Assembly (NCBI GenBank): GCA_029937655.1
Contig: JAPYPK010000037.1
Span: forward strand, 1 to 13,249
DNA from: Nitrospinaceae bacterium
Lineage (GTDB): Bacteria > Nitrospinota > Nitrospinia > Nitrospinales > VA-1
Length of the DNA stretch: 13,249 nucleotides
Reading direction: 5' to 3'
The notes under the pieces are model-generated. The model searched no databases, was not told the origin of the DNA, and was given only the letters and a program-made list of their open reading frames with translations. Position 1 is the stretch's first letter. Each line of letters starts with the position of its first letter. The position numbers and the translations under genes are program-made. Shown here one piece after another: positions 5,935-12,424 of the stretch.

Positions 5935-6942
5935 ATGCCAATACCATTAAAACAAGCTGTGAAGATAGGCGCGTACGTTATGTGGCAGAAACTAAAAGGT
6001 CAAGAAAGGTATCCTCTGGTTTTGATGCTAGAGCCATTGTTCCGTTGTAACCTTGAATGTATAGGCTGCGGAAAAATTCAAAAACCTAATGAGATTTTAA
6101 ATAAAAACCTGACTCCCGATCAATGTCTTGACGCGGCTAATGAATGCGATGCTCCGGTGGTATCAATTGCGGGTGGAGAACCTTTAATGCACCCACAAAT
6201 TATTGAGATTGTTGAGGGTCTTATCAAGCAAAAACGATATATTTATCTTTGTACCAATGCGCTTTTGCTTAAAAATTTTTTTGGCAAGCTACCCATTTCA
6301 CCTTATCTTACTCTTTCTATTCATCTAGATGGCCTTGAAGATGACCATGATCGTATTGTTGATAAAAAGGGGGTATTTAAAATAGCAGTAGAATCTGTCC
6401 GAGAAGCAAAGAAAATGGGGTATAGGGTGACTAGCGCTACCACATTTTTTGAAGGAACAACCGTTGAACAAGCAGAAACTTTTCTTGATTTTCTAAATCC
6501 TCTTGGATTAGACGGGGTGACTTTATCTTCTGCTTTCAGATACCCTGATGCACCAGATCAGGATCATTTTTTTGGTCGAAAACGAACTCAGGAATTTTTT
6601 AAAGAGTTACTGGGGAAAAATAAAAAAGGGCGATGGGATATATCACATTCCCCGCTTTATTTGGAGTTTTTACAAGGTCGACGTGATTATGAATGTACTC
6701 CGTGGGGTAATCCAAATTACTCTGTTCTCGGTTGGCAAAAACCATGTTACTTACTGGATGATGGTTACGCAGAGTCATTTAAAGAATTGATGGATACAAC
6801 AAATTGGGATAGTTATGGCCATAAGAACAATCTAAAGTGCGCTGATTGTACAGCCCATTGCGGTTATGAAGCAACGGCGGTCAAAGATGCTACGGCTAAC
6901 CTAAAGAATATGTTTGCCTCCGCACGGGTGGCAATGCAGTAA
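5935..6942 (+). CDS. hpnH: Adenosyl-hopene transferase HpnH (radical SAM)
   Basis: HpnH joins a 5'-deoxyadenosyl radical to the hopanoid hydrocarbon diploptene, giving adenosylhopane. This is the first step in making C35 (extended) hopanoids such as bacteriohopanetetrol for the membranes. The protein has the family's N-terminus (M-P-I-P-L-K-Q-A) and length (335 residues). The radical SAM cluster motif C-N-L-E-C-I-G-C gives C38, C42 and C45 as the 4Fe-4S ligands, and G-G-E-P at 80-83 is the SAM-binding motif. Y-L-C-T-N-A places a Cys at residue 106, the position I recall as functionally important in a studied HpnH. C-T-P-W-G-N-P, G-W-Q-K-P-C-Y-L-L and the C-terminal C-A-D-C-T-A-H-C-G-Y-E are also characteristic. 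The ribosome site is weak (AAAGAAG). No squalene-hopene cyclase or hpnG is in the window, so the pathway is dispersed. The gene converges with the pentapeptide gene, ten bases away. Confidence 0.95.
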   Translation: MPIPLKQAVKIGAYVMWQKLKGQERYPLVLMLEPLFRCNLECIGCGKIQKPNEILNKNLTPDQCLDAANECDAPVVSIAGGEPLMHPQIIEIVEGLIKQKRYIYLCTNALLLKNFFGKLPISPYLTLSIHLDGLEDDHDRIVDKKGVFKIAVESVREAKKMGYRVTSATTFFEGTTVEQAETFLDFLNPLGLDGVTLSSAFRYPDAPDQDHFFGRKRTQEFFKELLGKNKKGRWDISHSPLYLEFLQGRRDYECTPWGNPNYSVLGWQKPCYLLDDGYAESFKELMDTTNWDSYGHKNNLKCADCTAHCGYEATAVKDATANLKNMFASARVAMQ

Positions 6943-6952
6943 AATATAAATA

Positions 6953-7420
6953 TTATTCTAATGAATCTGGCAGTTTGGTCGTTTCGTTTGTCTGGGCTTC
7001 ATCAATTTGTTTCTGAGTCAAGCCATCGGACATTTGCAGATTAGTACCAATCAAATTTGTTTCTTTTAAATTTGATTCATAAAGATCAGCTCTCATTAAG
7101 TTGGACCCAGATAAGTTTGCTCCTTGTAAATTAACCCAACGTAGGTTAGCTCCGCGTAAATTGGCATCTGAAAGATTGGCTTGTTTAAGGTTTGCATTCT
7201 TTAAATAGGCTCCGTAAAGGTAGGCCCCTTGAAGATTAGCTTTTTTTAAGTTTTCTCCCAAAAGCACTACACCACGCAAATTATATCCTGCTAGATTTGC
7301 TGGTTCACCTTTTGTTTCTCCAGAACTAATCCACAAAGAATGATTTGCTAAGATATTTTTTAAGTCGTCCTTAGAAACTTCATGTAGAAGAGTTAGATTG
7401 TTATTGATTTTTTTTCCCAT
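6953..7420 (-). CDS. Pentapeptide-repeat protein
   Basis: Residues 41-130 are 18 uninterrupted pentads of the A-(D/N)-L-x-x type (for example A-N-L-K-Q, A-N-L-S-D, A-N-L-R-G). They would fold into a right-handed quadrilateral beta-helix of about four and a half turns. An N-terminal part of about 40 residues includes H-S-L-W-I-S-S-G-E, and a tail begins S-D-G-L-T-Q-K-Q-I-D-E-A. Both flanks are common in bacterial members. Function cannot be read from the repeats; known roles range from gyrase protection to scaffolding. There is no signal peptide, so it is probably cytoplasmic. I chose ATG 7420 over the TTG one codon upstream. It lies 31 bases after the TPR lipoprotein gene on the same strand with no terminator between, so the two are probably one operon. 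Confidence 0.88.
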   Translation of the reverse strand: MGKKINNNLTLLHEVSKDDLKNILANHSLWISSGETKGEPANLAGYNLRGVVLLGENLKKANLQGAYLYGAYLKNANLKQANLSDANLRGANLRWVNLQGANLSGSNLMRADLYESNLKETNLIGTNLQMSDGLTQKQIDEAQTNETTKLPDSLE

Positions 7421-7451
7421 CAAATTAATTGGATCATTAGATTATGTAAAA

Positions 7452-8297
7452 TTATAAAGCAAGAATTTTTTCTAGAGACTCCTGATATATGAGGTTATTG
7501 GGAGAAAACTCGATTGCTTTATTAATAAATGTAAGAGCTAAATCGCGATTTTTCATTGTTAAGTGGATTTGTGCTATTTGATAGTAAGCTTCAGTGAGGG
7601 CAGCGTTAACTTGAAGGGATTTTTTAAAGGAGTCCAGCGCTTTTTTATTTTCCTTAAGATCTTTATAAACCATACCTAGGTTGAAATAAGTTCCCATTCC
7701 CGCCGAATTTAATTTTAATGAATTTTGGATAACTTCTATCGCTTGGTCCAGTTCACCATTTAAACGAAGCGTATCGGCTAGATTATTCAAATACATTGAA
7801 TTCATGGGGTCATTTTTCACGGCTAATTGATAACCTTCTATAGCCTTATCATAATTTTTTTCTTCTTTATACAGGTTAGCTATATTATTTATTGCTTTTG
7901 AATCATTATCATCCGCTTTAATATTGATCGACTTTTCCCACAATTTCTTGGCATCACCTTTATCTCCTGTGCTGTATTTAACCATACCTAAATTGATATG
8001 AGCTTGTACGTTATCTGGATCAAGGGAGATTACTTTTTTAAATAACTTTTCAGCCTCTACATATTGCTTGAGTCCAAAAAGTACCAATCCTTTTTTTCTA
8101 TAAGCTTTAATATTGTCAGGGTCAAATTTGATTGCTAAATCAAATTCTTCAAGTGAATTTTGGTAAAGAGCATATTGGGCCAATTCCAGTGCAAGTTCAT
8201 AATGGGTTTTAGATTGAGCCGAATCAACCTCTGTTTTCTCTGAACCACAAGAAGTTAGAATTAATAAGGCAAAGATAAGGGGTAAAAAATATTTCAT
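7452..8297 (-). CDS. TPR-repeat lipoprotein
   Basis: The 281-residue protein begins with a lipoprotein signal peptide ending in L-T-S-C, so Cys17 should be lipid-modified and the protein anchored to a membrane facing the periplasm. From about residue 32 to 268 it is made of seven tandem 34-36-residue tetratricopeptide repeats with the usual pattern (for example A-H-I-N-L-G-M-V-K-Y and F-N-L-G-M-V-Y-K-D-L, with D-P-D-N at repeat ends). TPR arrays bind other proteins; related lipoproteins such as PilF/PilW assemble pilus secretins and others act in envelope assembly. No marker assigns this one to either, and no pilus genes are nearby. The Shine-Dalgarno sequence AAGGA (8310-8306, - strand) sits eight bases from the ATG. 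The pentapeptide gene follows directly. Confidence 0.9.
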   Translation of the reverse strand: MKYFLPLIFALLILTSCGSEKTEVDSAQSKTHYELALELAQYALYQNSLEEFDLAIKFDPDNIKAYRKKGLVLFGLKQYVEAEKLFKKVISLDPDNVQAHINLGMVKYSTGDKGDAKKLWEKSINIKADDNDSKAINNIANLYKEEKNYDKAIEGYQLAVKNDPMNSMYLNNLADTLRLNGELDQAIEVIQNSLKLNSAGMGTYFNLGMVYKDLKENKKALDSFKKSLQVNAALTEAYYQIAQIHLTMKNRDLALTFINKAIEFSPNNLIYQESLEKILAL

Positions 8298-8451
8298 TAT
8301 TAGAATCCTTTTTAAAATTCAGAACTATAAAAATTAAGAAAATAAAACGATCAATTGGATGGGGAAAAACCAAGTTATTTTTGAGGTTTAAATAATCGGA
8401 TAGTGGTCCAGTTAATTTTATAAATAATTTCATAAAGGGTAAATAAGAAAT

Positions 8452-9192
8452 TTACTTCCCCTGATCCGCAACAGCATTAGCAGCCTTTCTAACTGTTTCG
8501 GAATCCCCCAAAAAATAATGAGTTTTTGGAGTCAAATCATCATTAAGTTCGTAGACCAGTGGAATACCAGTTGGGATATTAAGCTCAATAATGGAGTTCT
8601 CGCTCATATTATCGAGATACTTGACCAAAGCGCGCAGGCTGTTACCGTGGGCACAGATAATAATATTTTTTTTTAATTGCAAAGAAGGCACAATGATATC
8701 TTTCCAATACGGTAGGAATCTATTAACCGTATGACTGAGAGCCTCGGACCGGGGGAGATTCTTAGAGGGAACAAGCGAATATCGTGGGTCATTGTCTGGA
8801 AGGCGATCATCACCATCATCCAGACTTGGAGGAGGAATATCATAACTACGCCGCCACACCTTAACTTGATCAGCACCATGTTTGGCAGCTGTTTCTTTCT
8901 TGTTGAGTCCTTGTAAGGCACCGTAATGTCTTTCATTGAGCCTCCATGATCGATTGACTGGTATCCACATCAAATCCATCTTATCCATGACAATCCATAA
9001 TGTGCGAATAGCTCGTTTCAGTACCGATGTATATGCAACATCGAAATGATATCCTTCATTTTTAAGTAGAATTCCCGCATTGCCTGCTTCTGCAATTCCT
9101 TGAGCGGTAAGATCTACATCGGTCCATCCAGTAAACCTATTTTCAAGATTCCATTGGCTTTGACCATGACGTAATAAAACAAGTTTATGCAT
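8452..9192 (-). CDS. gpmA: 2,3-bisphosphoglycerate-dependent phosphoglycerate mutase
   Basis: This glycolytic and gluconeogenic enzyme interconverts 3- and 2-phosphoglycerate in the cytoplasm through a phosphohistidine. The 246 residues match GpmA from end to end. L-R-H-G-Q-S carries the phosphorylated His9 with Arg8. L-N-E-R-H-Y-G-A-L-Q-G-L-N-K carries the acid/base Glu87. C-A-H-G-N-S-L-R-A carries the second catalytic His182. R-F-T-G-W-T-D-V-D-L and the lid region R-R-S-Y-D-I-P-P-P are also typical. The length equals that of the dPGM class and is unlike the cofactor-independent GpmI. GGAG lies nine bases before the ATG. It is transcribed toward the TPR lipoprotein gene but separated from it by about 150 AT-rich bases, so co-transcription is uncertain. 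Confidence 0.96.
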   Translation of the reverse strand: MHKLVLLRHGQSQWNLENRFTGWTDVDLTAQGIAEAGNAGILLKNEGYHFDVAYTSVLKRAIRTLWIVMDKMDLMWIPVNRSWRLNERHYGALQGLNKKETAAKHGADQVKVWRRSYDIPPPSLDDGDDRLPDNDPRYSLVPSKNLPRSEALSHTVNRFLPYWKDIIVPSLQLKKNIIICAHGNSLRALVKYLDNMSENSIIELNIPTGIPLVYELNDDLTPKTHYFLGDSETVRKAANAVADQGK

Positions 9193-9454
9193 TGAATTAT
9201 TCTCCGTTAATAACTAATCTGAATTTCAACTGACTGAGGGTAAAAGTATGAGCGTAGGTTAAATATTTATTCAGAGAATAGATATTTTCCGGAATTCTAA
9301 AAAAATAAAAAATCGTATGATAAAAAGAGGTGCATGGTAATTACGATAAAATTAAACTTAAATTAATCATGGTTTCTAGAGATAATTTAAGAATTATAAA
9401 ACAGTATAGAAATAGTGATATTATGATTTACAAATATTACTTTGGAGCGTGGCA

Positions 9455-9811
9455 ATGTACGTTGATGTAGAAGCAAACGAAAATACCCATGAAAACTTTA
9501 GTATGCTTTACCGCGACGTCTCAGTATCGCGAGAGGTTTACTGCATAAAATATAACATAGAAGGAGAAGAATCTCCTGCCCAGGTGATAGGTTGGGACAA
9601 AGAAACACAATCACCTTGTGCCGCTTATGCATGCCAGGTAGAAGAATCTGGAGATGGAATTGCGATTCTCATACATGGTGGTACCGGTGGAATTCGAATC
9701 AAACCGCTGGAAAATGAAGCAGAGTGGAGACTTGGAGAACCCAAACAAAAGGGAGTCACTCACCTTGTTTACCCACGAGACTGTTTTATAGTATATAAAG
9801 ATGAAATATAA
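9455..9811 (+). CDS. Hypothetical protein, 118 residues
   Basis: I do not recognise this protein. It is acidic and soluble-looking, with no signal peptide or membrane span. It has an apparently strand-rich pattern (V-Y-C-I-K-Y-N-I, A-Q-V-I-G-W, I-A-I-L-I, C-F-I-V-Y) and three cysteines in the first half (30, 55, 60, the last two in P-C-A-A-Y-A-C-Q). A glycine-rich turn H-G-G-T-G-G-I follows at 74-80. I chose ATG 9455 because GGAG (9444-9447) is seven bases upstream; the in-frame GTG 9449 would be too close to it. It is the only + strand gene in the right half of the window. It diverges from gpmA, leaving about 260 bases in which I see no clear promoter, and converges with tlyA. Confidence 0.72.
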   Translation: MYVDVEANENTHENFSMLYRDVSVSREVYCIKYNIEGEESPAQVIGWDKETQSPCAAYACQVEESGDGIAILIHGGTGGIRIKPLENEAEWRLGEPKQKGVTHLVYPRDCFIVYKDEI

Positions 9812-9858
9812 TTTATTTAAAAGAATTATAATAGCTCGACGCGTTGATTCATATAAGC

Positions 9859-10664
9859 TTAAGGTATTTGTGTATTGATCATGCTACGAATATGATCGTC
9901 TTGGATTATTCGAGGATTTTCTTTTCCCGGACAGTGAATCAAAAATTCACGATTTCCCTTTTGGCCGGTTATGGGTGAGGTGGCTATATTTGTTATGGGC
10001 CAACCTTGTGTTTTCATAAAAGCATTCAATGCAATGAGTACACTGAGATGTTTTTTTGGGTCTTTAATGATTCCCTTATTCTCAACTTCTTCTTTCCCAA
10101 CCTCAAATTGTGGCTTAACCAGAGCTATCAAATCTCCCACTGGTTTCAAAACATTAATTACGGAGGGAATTATAATTTTTAACGATATAAAAGAGACATC
10201 TATAACGACTAAGTCAACTAACTCGTTAATATCATTGGAATTCAATTCACGGGCATTTTTTCGATCCAGAGAAACCACCCTTGAGTCGCTCTGTAATTTC
10301 CAATCCAGTTGTCCATAGCCTACATCAACGGCAAATACTTTCTCTATACCATGTTGAAGTAGACAATCAGTAAATCCCCCAGTTGAAGCTCCGATATCAA
10401 CTGCAACTTTTTCTGATAGAGAAATATCAAACTCTCTAAGCCCATGTTCAAGTTTAATTCCACCACGGCTAACATAGGGATGCACATCTTCGATTACTTG
10501 TACCGAACAATCTTCATTATAAGCACGGCCAGGTTTGTCAGCTATTTCATCAGCTACTCTAACTTTACCGGCTAAAATTAAACTTTTTGCGCGCTCTCGT
10601 GATAAAACAATTTTTTTTTTAAGAGTAAATGGTCTAATCTAATCTTTTTATTCTTGTTCTTCAT
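9859..10664 (-). CDS. tlyA: TlyA-type rRNA 2'-O-methyltransferase, frame split at an A10 run
   Basis: TlyA methylates ribose 2'-hydroxyls of rRNA (16S and, in some species, 23S); homologues are also called hemolysins. The methyltransferase body is complete: S-R-G-G-I-K-L-E, the SAM loop D-I-G-A-S-T-G-G-F-T-D, V-I-D-V-S-F-I-S-L, V-K-P-Q-F-E-V-G and K-G-N-R-E-F. The K-D-K-E catalytic set is K71, D156, K184 and E240 in joined numbering. The S4 RNA-binding N-terminus lies in two frames. ATG 10664, inside the end of xseB, reads to R-L-D-H-L-L-L-K-K-K, then the ten A at 10620-10611 shift the frame. The next frame continues I-V-L-S-R-E-R-A-K-S-L-I-L-A-G-K-V into the body. One extra A would give a 268-residue TlyA of normal length. 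As written, the ATG frame ends after 28 codons, and an alternative start at GTG 10485 gives only 208 residues without S4. The 17-base overlap with xseB suggests coupled translation. Confidence 0.85.
10611..10620 (-). other. A10 homopolymer at the tlyA frame break
   Basis: Ten consecutive T on the + strand (A10 in the tlyA coding strand) mark the exact point where the S4 domain changes frame. Eleven A would restore the reading frame with no mismatch to the S4 pattern. A runs of 9-11 are known sites of RNA polymerase slippage in AT-rich bacteria, and also of sequencing indels. Confidence 0.85.
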
Positions 10665-10893
10665 TTTTATCATCCATAGGAAAAAGCTCTGTAATCAGGT
10701 CCCCTTTTTTCCCTTTGCTAAGTTTTTCAATTTTTGCTTCTGCTTCGTTAAGTTTCTTAGAACATAAGCGTGACATTTTGATGCCCTCTTCAAAAATTTC
10801 AAGAGACTTATCAATGTCCAAATCACCACGTTCTAATTCCTCAACAATATTCTCTAATCGGGTCATTGCTTTTTCAAATTTTAATTCAGACAT
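10648..10893 (-). CDS. xseB: Exodeoxyribonuclease VII small subunit
   Basis: XseB is the small, multi-copy partner of XseA in exonuclease VII, which degrades single-stranded DNA from both ends into oligonucleotides during repair. The 81-residue protein has the family pattern F-E-K-A-M-T-R-L-E-N-I-V-E-E-L-E, then G-D-L-D-I-D-K-S-L-E-I-F-E-E-G-I, then a coiled-coil-like stretch (L-N-E-A-E-A-K-I-E-K-L). The length is normal (about 80 residues) and the tail is acidic. A Shine-Dalgarno AGAGG precedes the ATG at short spacing. It starts 27 bases after xseA ends, on the same strand, and its last codons overlap the tlyA start, so xseA-xseB-tlyA is almost certainly one operon. Confidence 0.94.
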   Translation of the reverse strand: MSELKFEKAMTRLENIVEELERGDLDIDKSLEIFEEGIKMSRLCSKKLNEAEAKIEKLSKGKKGDLITELFPMDDKNEEQE

Positions 10894-10920
10894 AATGGCC
10901 TCTATTCAATATACTTATCA

Positions 10921-12276
10921 TTATTTTTCTTGAGATGGAATAATTTCATCAACCGTACACCTTAATTGACCTTTGGCTAGGCGGATTTTTATAGAATCAC
11001 CTACCGTCATTCGTTCACTTTGCGTGAGAGCTTTACCTTGAAAATTTGTAATACTATATCCACGATCCAGAATAGCTAGCGGGCTGAGTGCGTTGAGATT
11101 TTTTAGAACACCACCGAATTGCTCTCGATTAAAACGCATCCGGGAGTGTACATTTTGGACTAAAAGGTGATGAAACAGGGCTCTTTTCTCCCCTAATTGA
11201 CGAATATTTTTTGCAGGGGTAAGTTGAACTAGTTGTTGAATCATCCCTGATAATTTTTGTTGTTGAACTAAAACCCATTGGTCTAATCCACGAAATAAAC
11301 GATTATTCAAATCATCTAAATGTTGAACTTGTGGTTGCATAATATGCATCGGGTCTTTAAAAAATCGTCTCCCCATGAGCCGTTTTAGTAAATCCCCATA
11401 TTTTTGGATTTTATTCTGCAAAAATACTAAAAGTTGCTCGGTCATCATATTTAACTTTTTGGCTTGTTCATCCAACATAGGGACCACGAGCTCTGCAGCT
11501 GCCGAAGGTGTTGGTGCACGCAAGTCTGCAACAAAATCAGCGATGGTAAAATCTATTTCGTGTCCAACAGCTGATACCACAGGTAGGGTAGATTTAGAAA
11601 TGGCACGAGCAACAATTTCTTCATTAAAAGCCCATAAATCTTCTATAGAGCCACCGCCCCTTCCAACGATGAGAACATCTAAGCCACTGATCTTATTCAT
11701 TTGTTGGATTGCGTCTGATATTTCTTCCGCAGAGCCTTCCCCTTGGACTTTTACCGGATAAATTAGTATTGAAACCTTTGGGTTGCGTCGTTGAATAATA
11801 TTTATGATGTCTCGGATTGCTGCTCCTGTAGCGGAGGTTACTACGCCAACTCTCCATGGGAATTGCGGTATCGATTTTTTCATATCCTCACTGAAGAGTC
11901 CTTCTTGCAGGAGGCGAGCTTTAAGTTTTTCAAATGCTTTTTGTAATGCTCCTAAGCCTTTTGGTTCAATGTGTTCTACTATTACTTGGTAATCACCTCT
12001 TGATTCATATACGGTAACGCGGCCAAATAGGAGAACATGATCGCCATCATCCGGTTGAAATTTTAACCCAGCTCGGAAACCTTTGAATAAAACACAACGT
12101 ATCTGTGAATGATTATCTTTCAGAATAAAATAAGCATGTTGAGAACCAGGAATACGGAGATTGGATATCTCGCCTTCTATCCATATTGAATCAAAGGCTG
12201 ATTCTAAGATAGATTTTACATCACCGGTTATCTCTGAAACGGAGTAGATTTGAGGCGTGGATTCTTTTTGTTTCAT
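10921..12276 (-). CDS. xseA: Exodeoxyribonuclease VII large subunit
   Basis: This is the catalytic subunit of exonuclease VII, a cytoplasmic single-strand DNA nuclease in mismatch and crosslink repair. Residues 1 to about 110 are the OB-fold DNA-binding domain (Y-S-V-S-E-I, W-I-E-G-E-I-S-N-L). The catalytic core follows with V-T-S-A-T-G-A-A-I-R-D, G-R-G-G-G-S-I-E-D-L-W-A-F-N and S-A-V-G-H-E-I-D-F-T-I-A-D. D156, R206, H239 and D242 correspond to the catalytic residues I recall for E. coli XseA (155, 205, 238, 241). A long helical region and a C-terminal XseB-binding part (L-D-R-G-Y-S-I and on) complete the 451 residues, a normal length. No Shine-Dalgarno sequence precedes the ATG, which follows a T-rich stretch; this is unusual beside its neighbours. 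xseB follows directly. Confidence 0.96.
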   Translation of the reverse strand: MKQKESTPQIYSVSEITGDVKSILESAFDSIWIEGEISNLRIPGSQHAYFILKDNHSQIRCVLFKGFRAGLKFQPDDGDHVLLFGRVTVYESRGDYQVIVEHIEPKGLGALQKAFEKLKARLLQEGLFSEDMKKSIPQFPWRVGVVTSATGAAIRDIINIIQRRNPKVSILIYPVKVQGEGSAEEISDAIQQMNKISGLDVLIVGRGGGSIEDLWAFNEEIVARAISKSTLPVVSAVGHEIDFTIADFVADLRAPTPSAAAELVVPMLDEQAKKLNMMTEQLLVFLQNKIQKYGDLLKRLMGRRFFKDPMHIMQPQVQHLDDLNNRLFRGLDQWVLVQQQKLSGMIQQLVQLTPAKNIRQLGEKRALFHHLLVQNVHSRMRFNREQFGGVLKNLNALSPLAILDRGYSITNFQGKALTQSERMTVGDSIKIRLAKGQLRCTVDEIIPSQEK

Positions 12277-12293
12277 TGAAAAAAATAAGTTGA

Positions 12294-12324
12294 ATTATAA
12301 GCAATATGCCAGATGCAACGTCAA
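12294..12324 (-). promoter_or_regulatory. Candidate promoter of the xseA-xseB-tlyA operon
   Basis: On the - strand, TTGACG (12324-12319) and TATAAT (12299-12294) resemble -35 and -10 boxes. The 19-base spacing is longer than ideal, and the leader before the xseA ATG would be only about ten bases, which would fit its missing Shine-Dalgarno sequence. A second TATAAT lies at 12345-12340, inside the inverted repeat just upstream, with no good -35 box. Confidence 0.3.
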
Positions 12325-12330
12325 AATATT

Positions 12331-12352
12331 TTTGACCTTATTATAGGTCAAA
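12331..12352. repeat. Inverted repeat TTTGACC-N8-GGTCAAA between folD and xseA
   Basis: Perfect 7-bp arms (12331-12337 and 12346-12352) flank an 8-base AT loop that contains TATAAT on the - strand. A second repeat, TCAAAA-TAT-TTTTGA (12321-12335), overlaps it. No T run follows on the - strand, so it is not an obvious folD terminator. Its position over a -10-like box suits an operator or a leader hairpin, but the function is unknown. Confidence 0.4.
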
Positions 12353-12424
12353 TAATGTGGGTAGAGAATTAACAGACGATTCTGATACGATGCAGTTATC
12401 TTTCCAGGGGGTTATTAAAAATTA

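Noticed and set aside
8224..8433. 69-codon - strand frame upstream of the TPR lipoprotein
   Set aside because: It overlaps the start of the lipoprotein in another frame and has no ribosome site; the lipoprotein start has a good one.
9193..9454. About 260 gene-free bases between gpmA and the hypothetical gene, searched for promoters, RNA genes and small ORFs
   Set aside because: Only AT-rich sequence without a convincing -35/-10 pair, hairpin or ORF with a ribosome site was seen, apart from the GGAG sites of the flanking genes.
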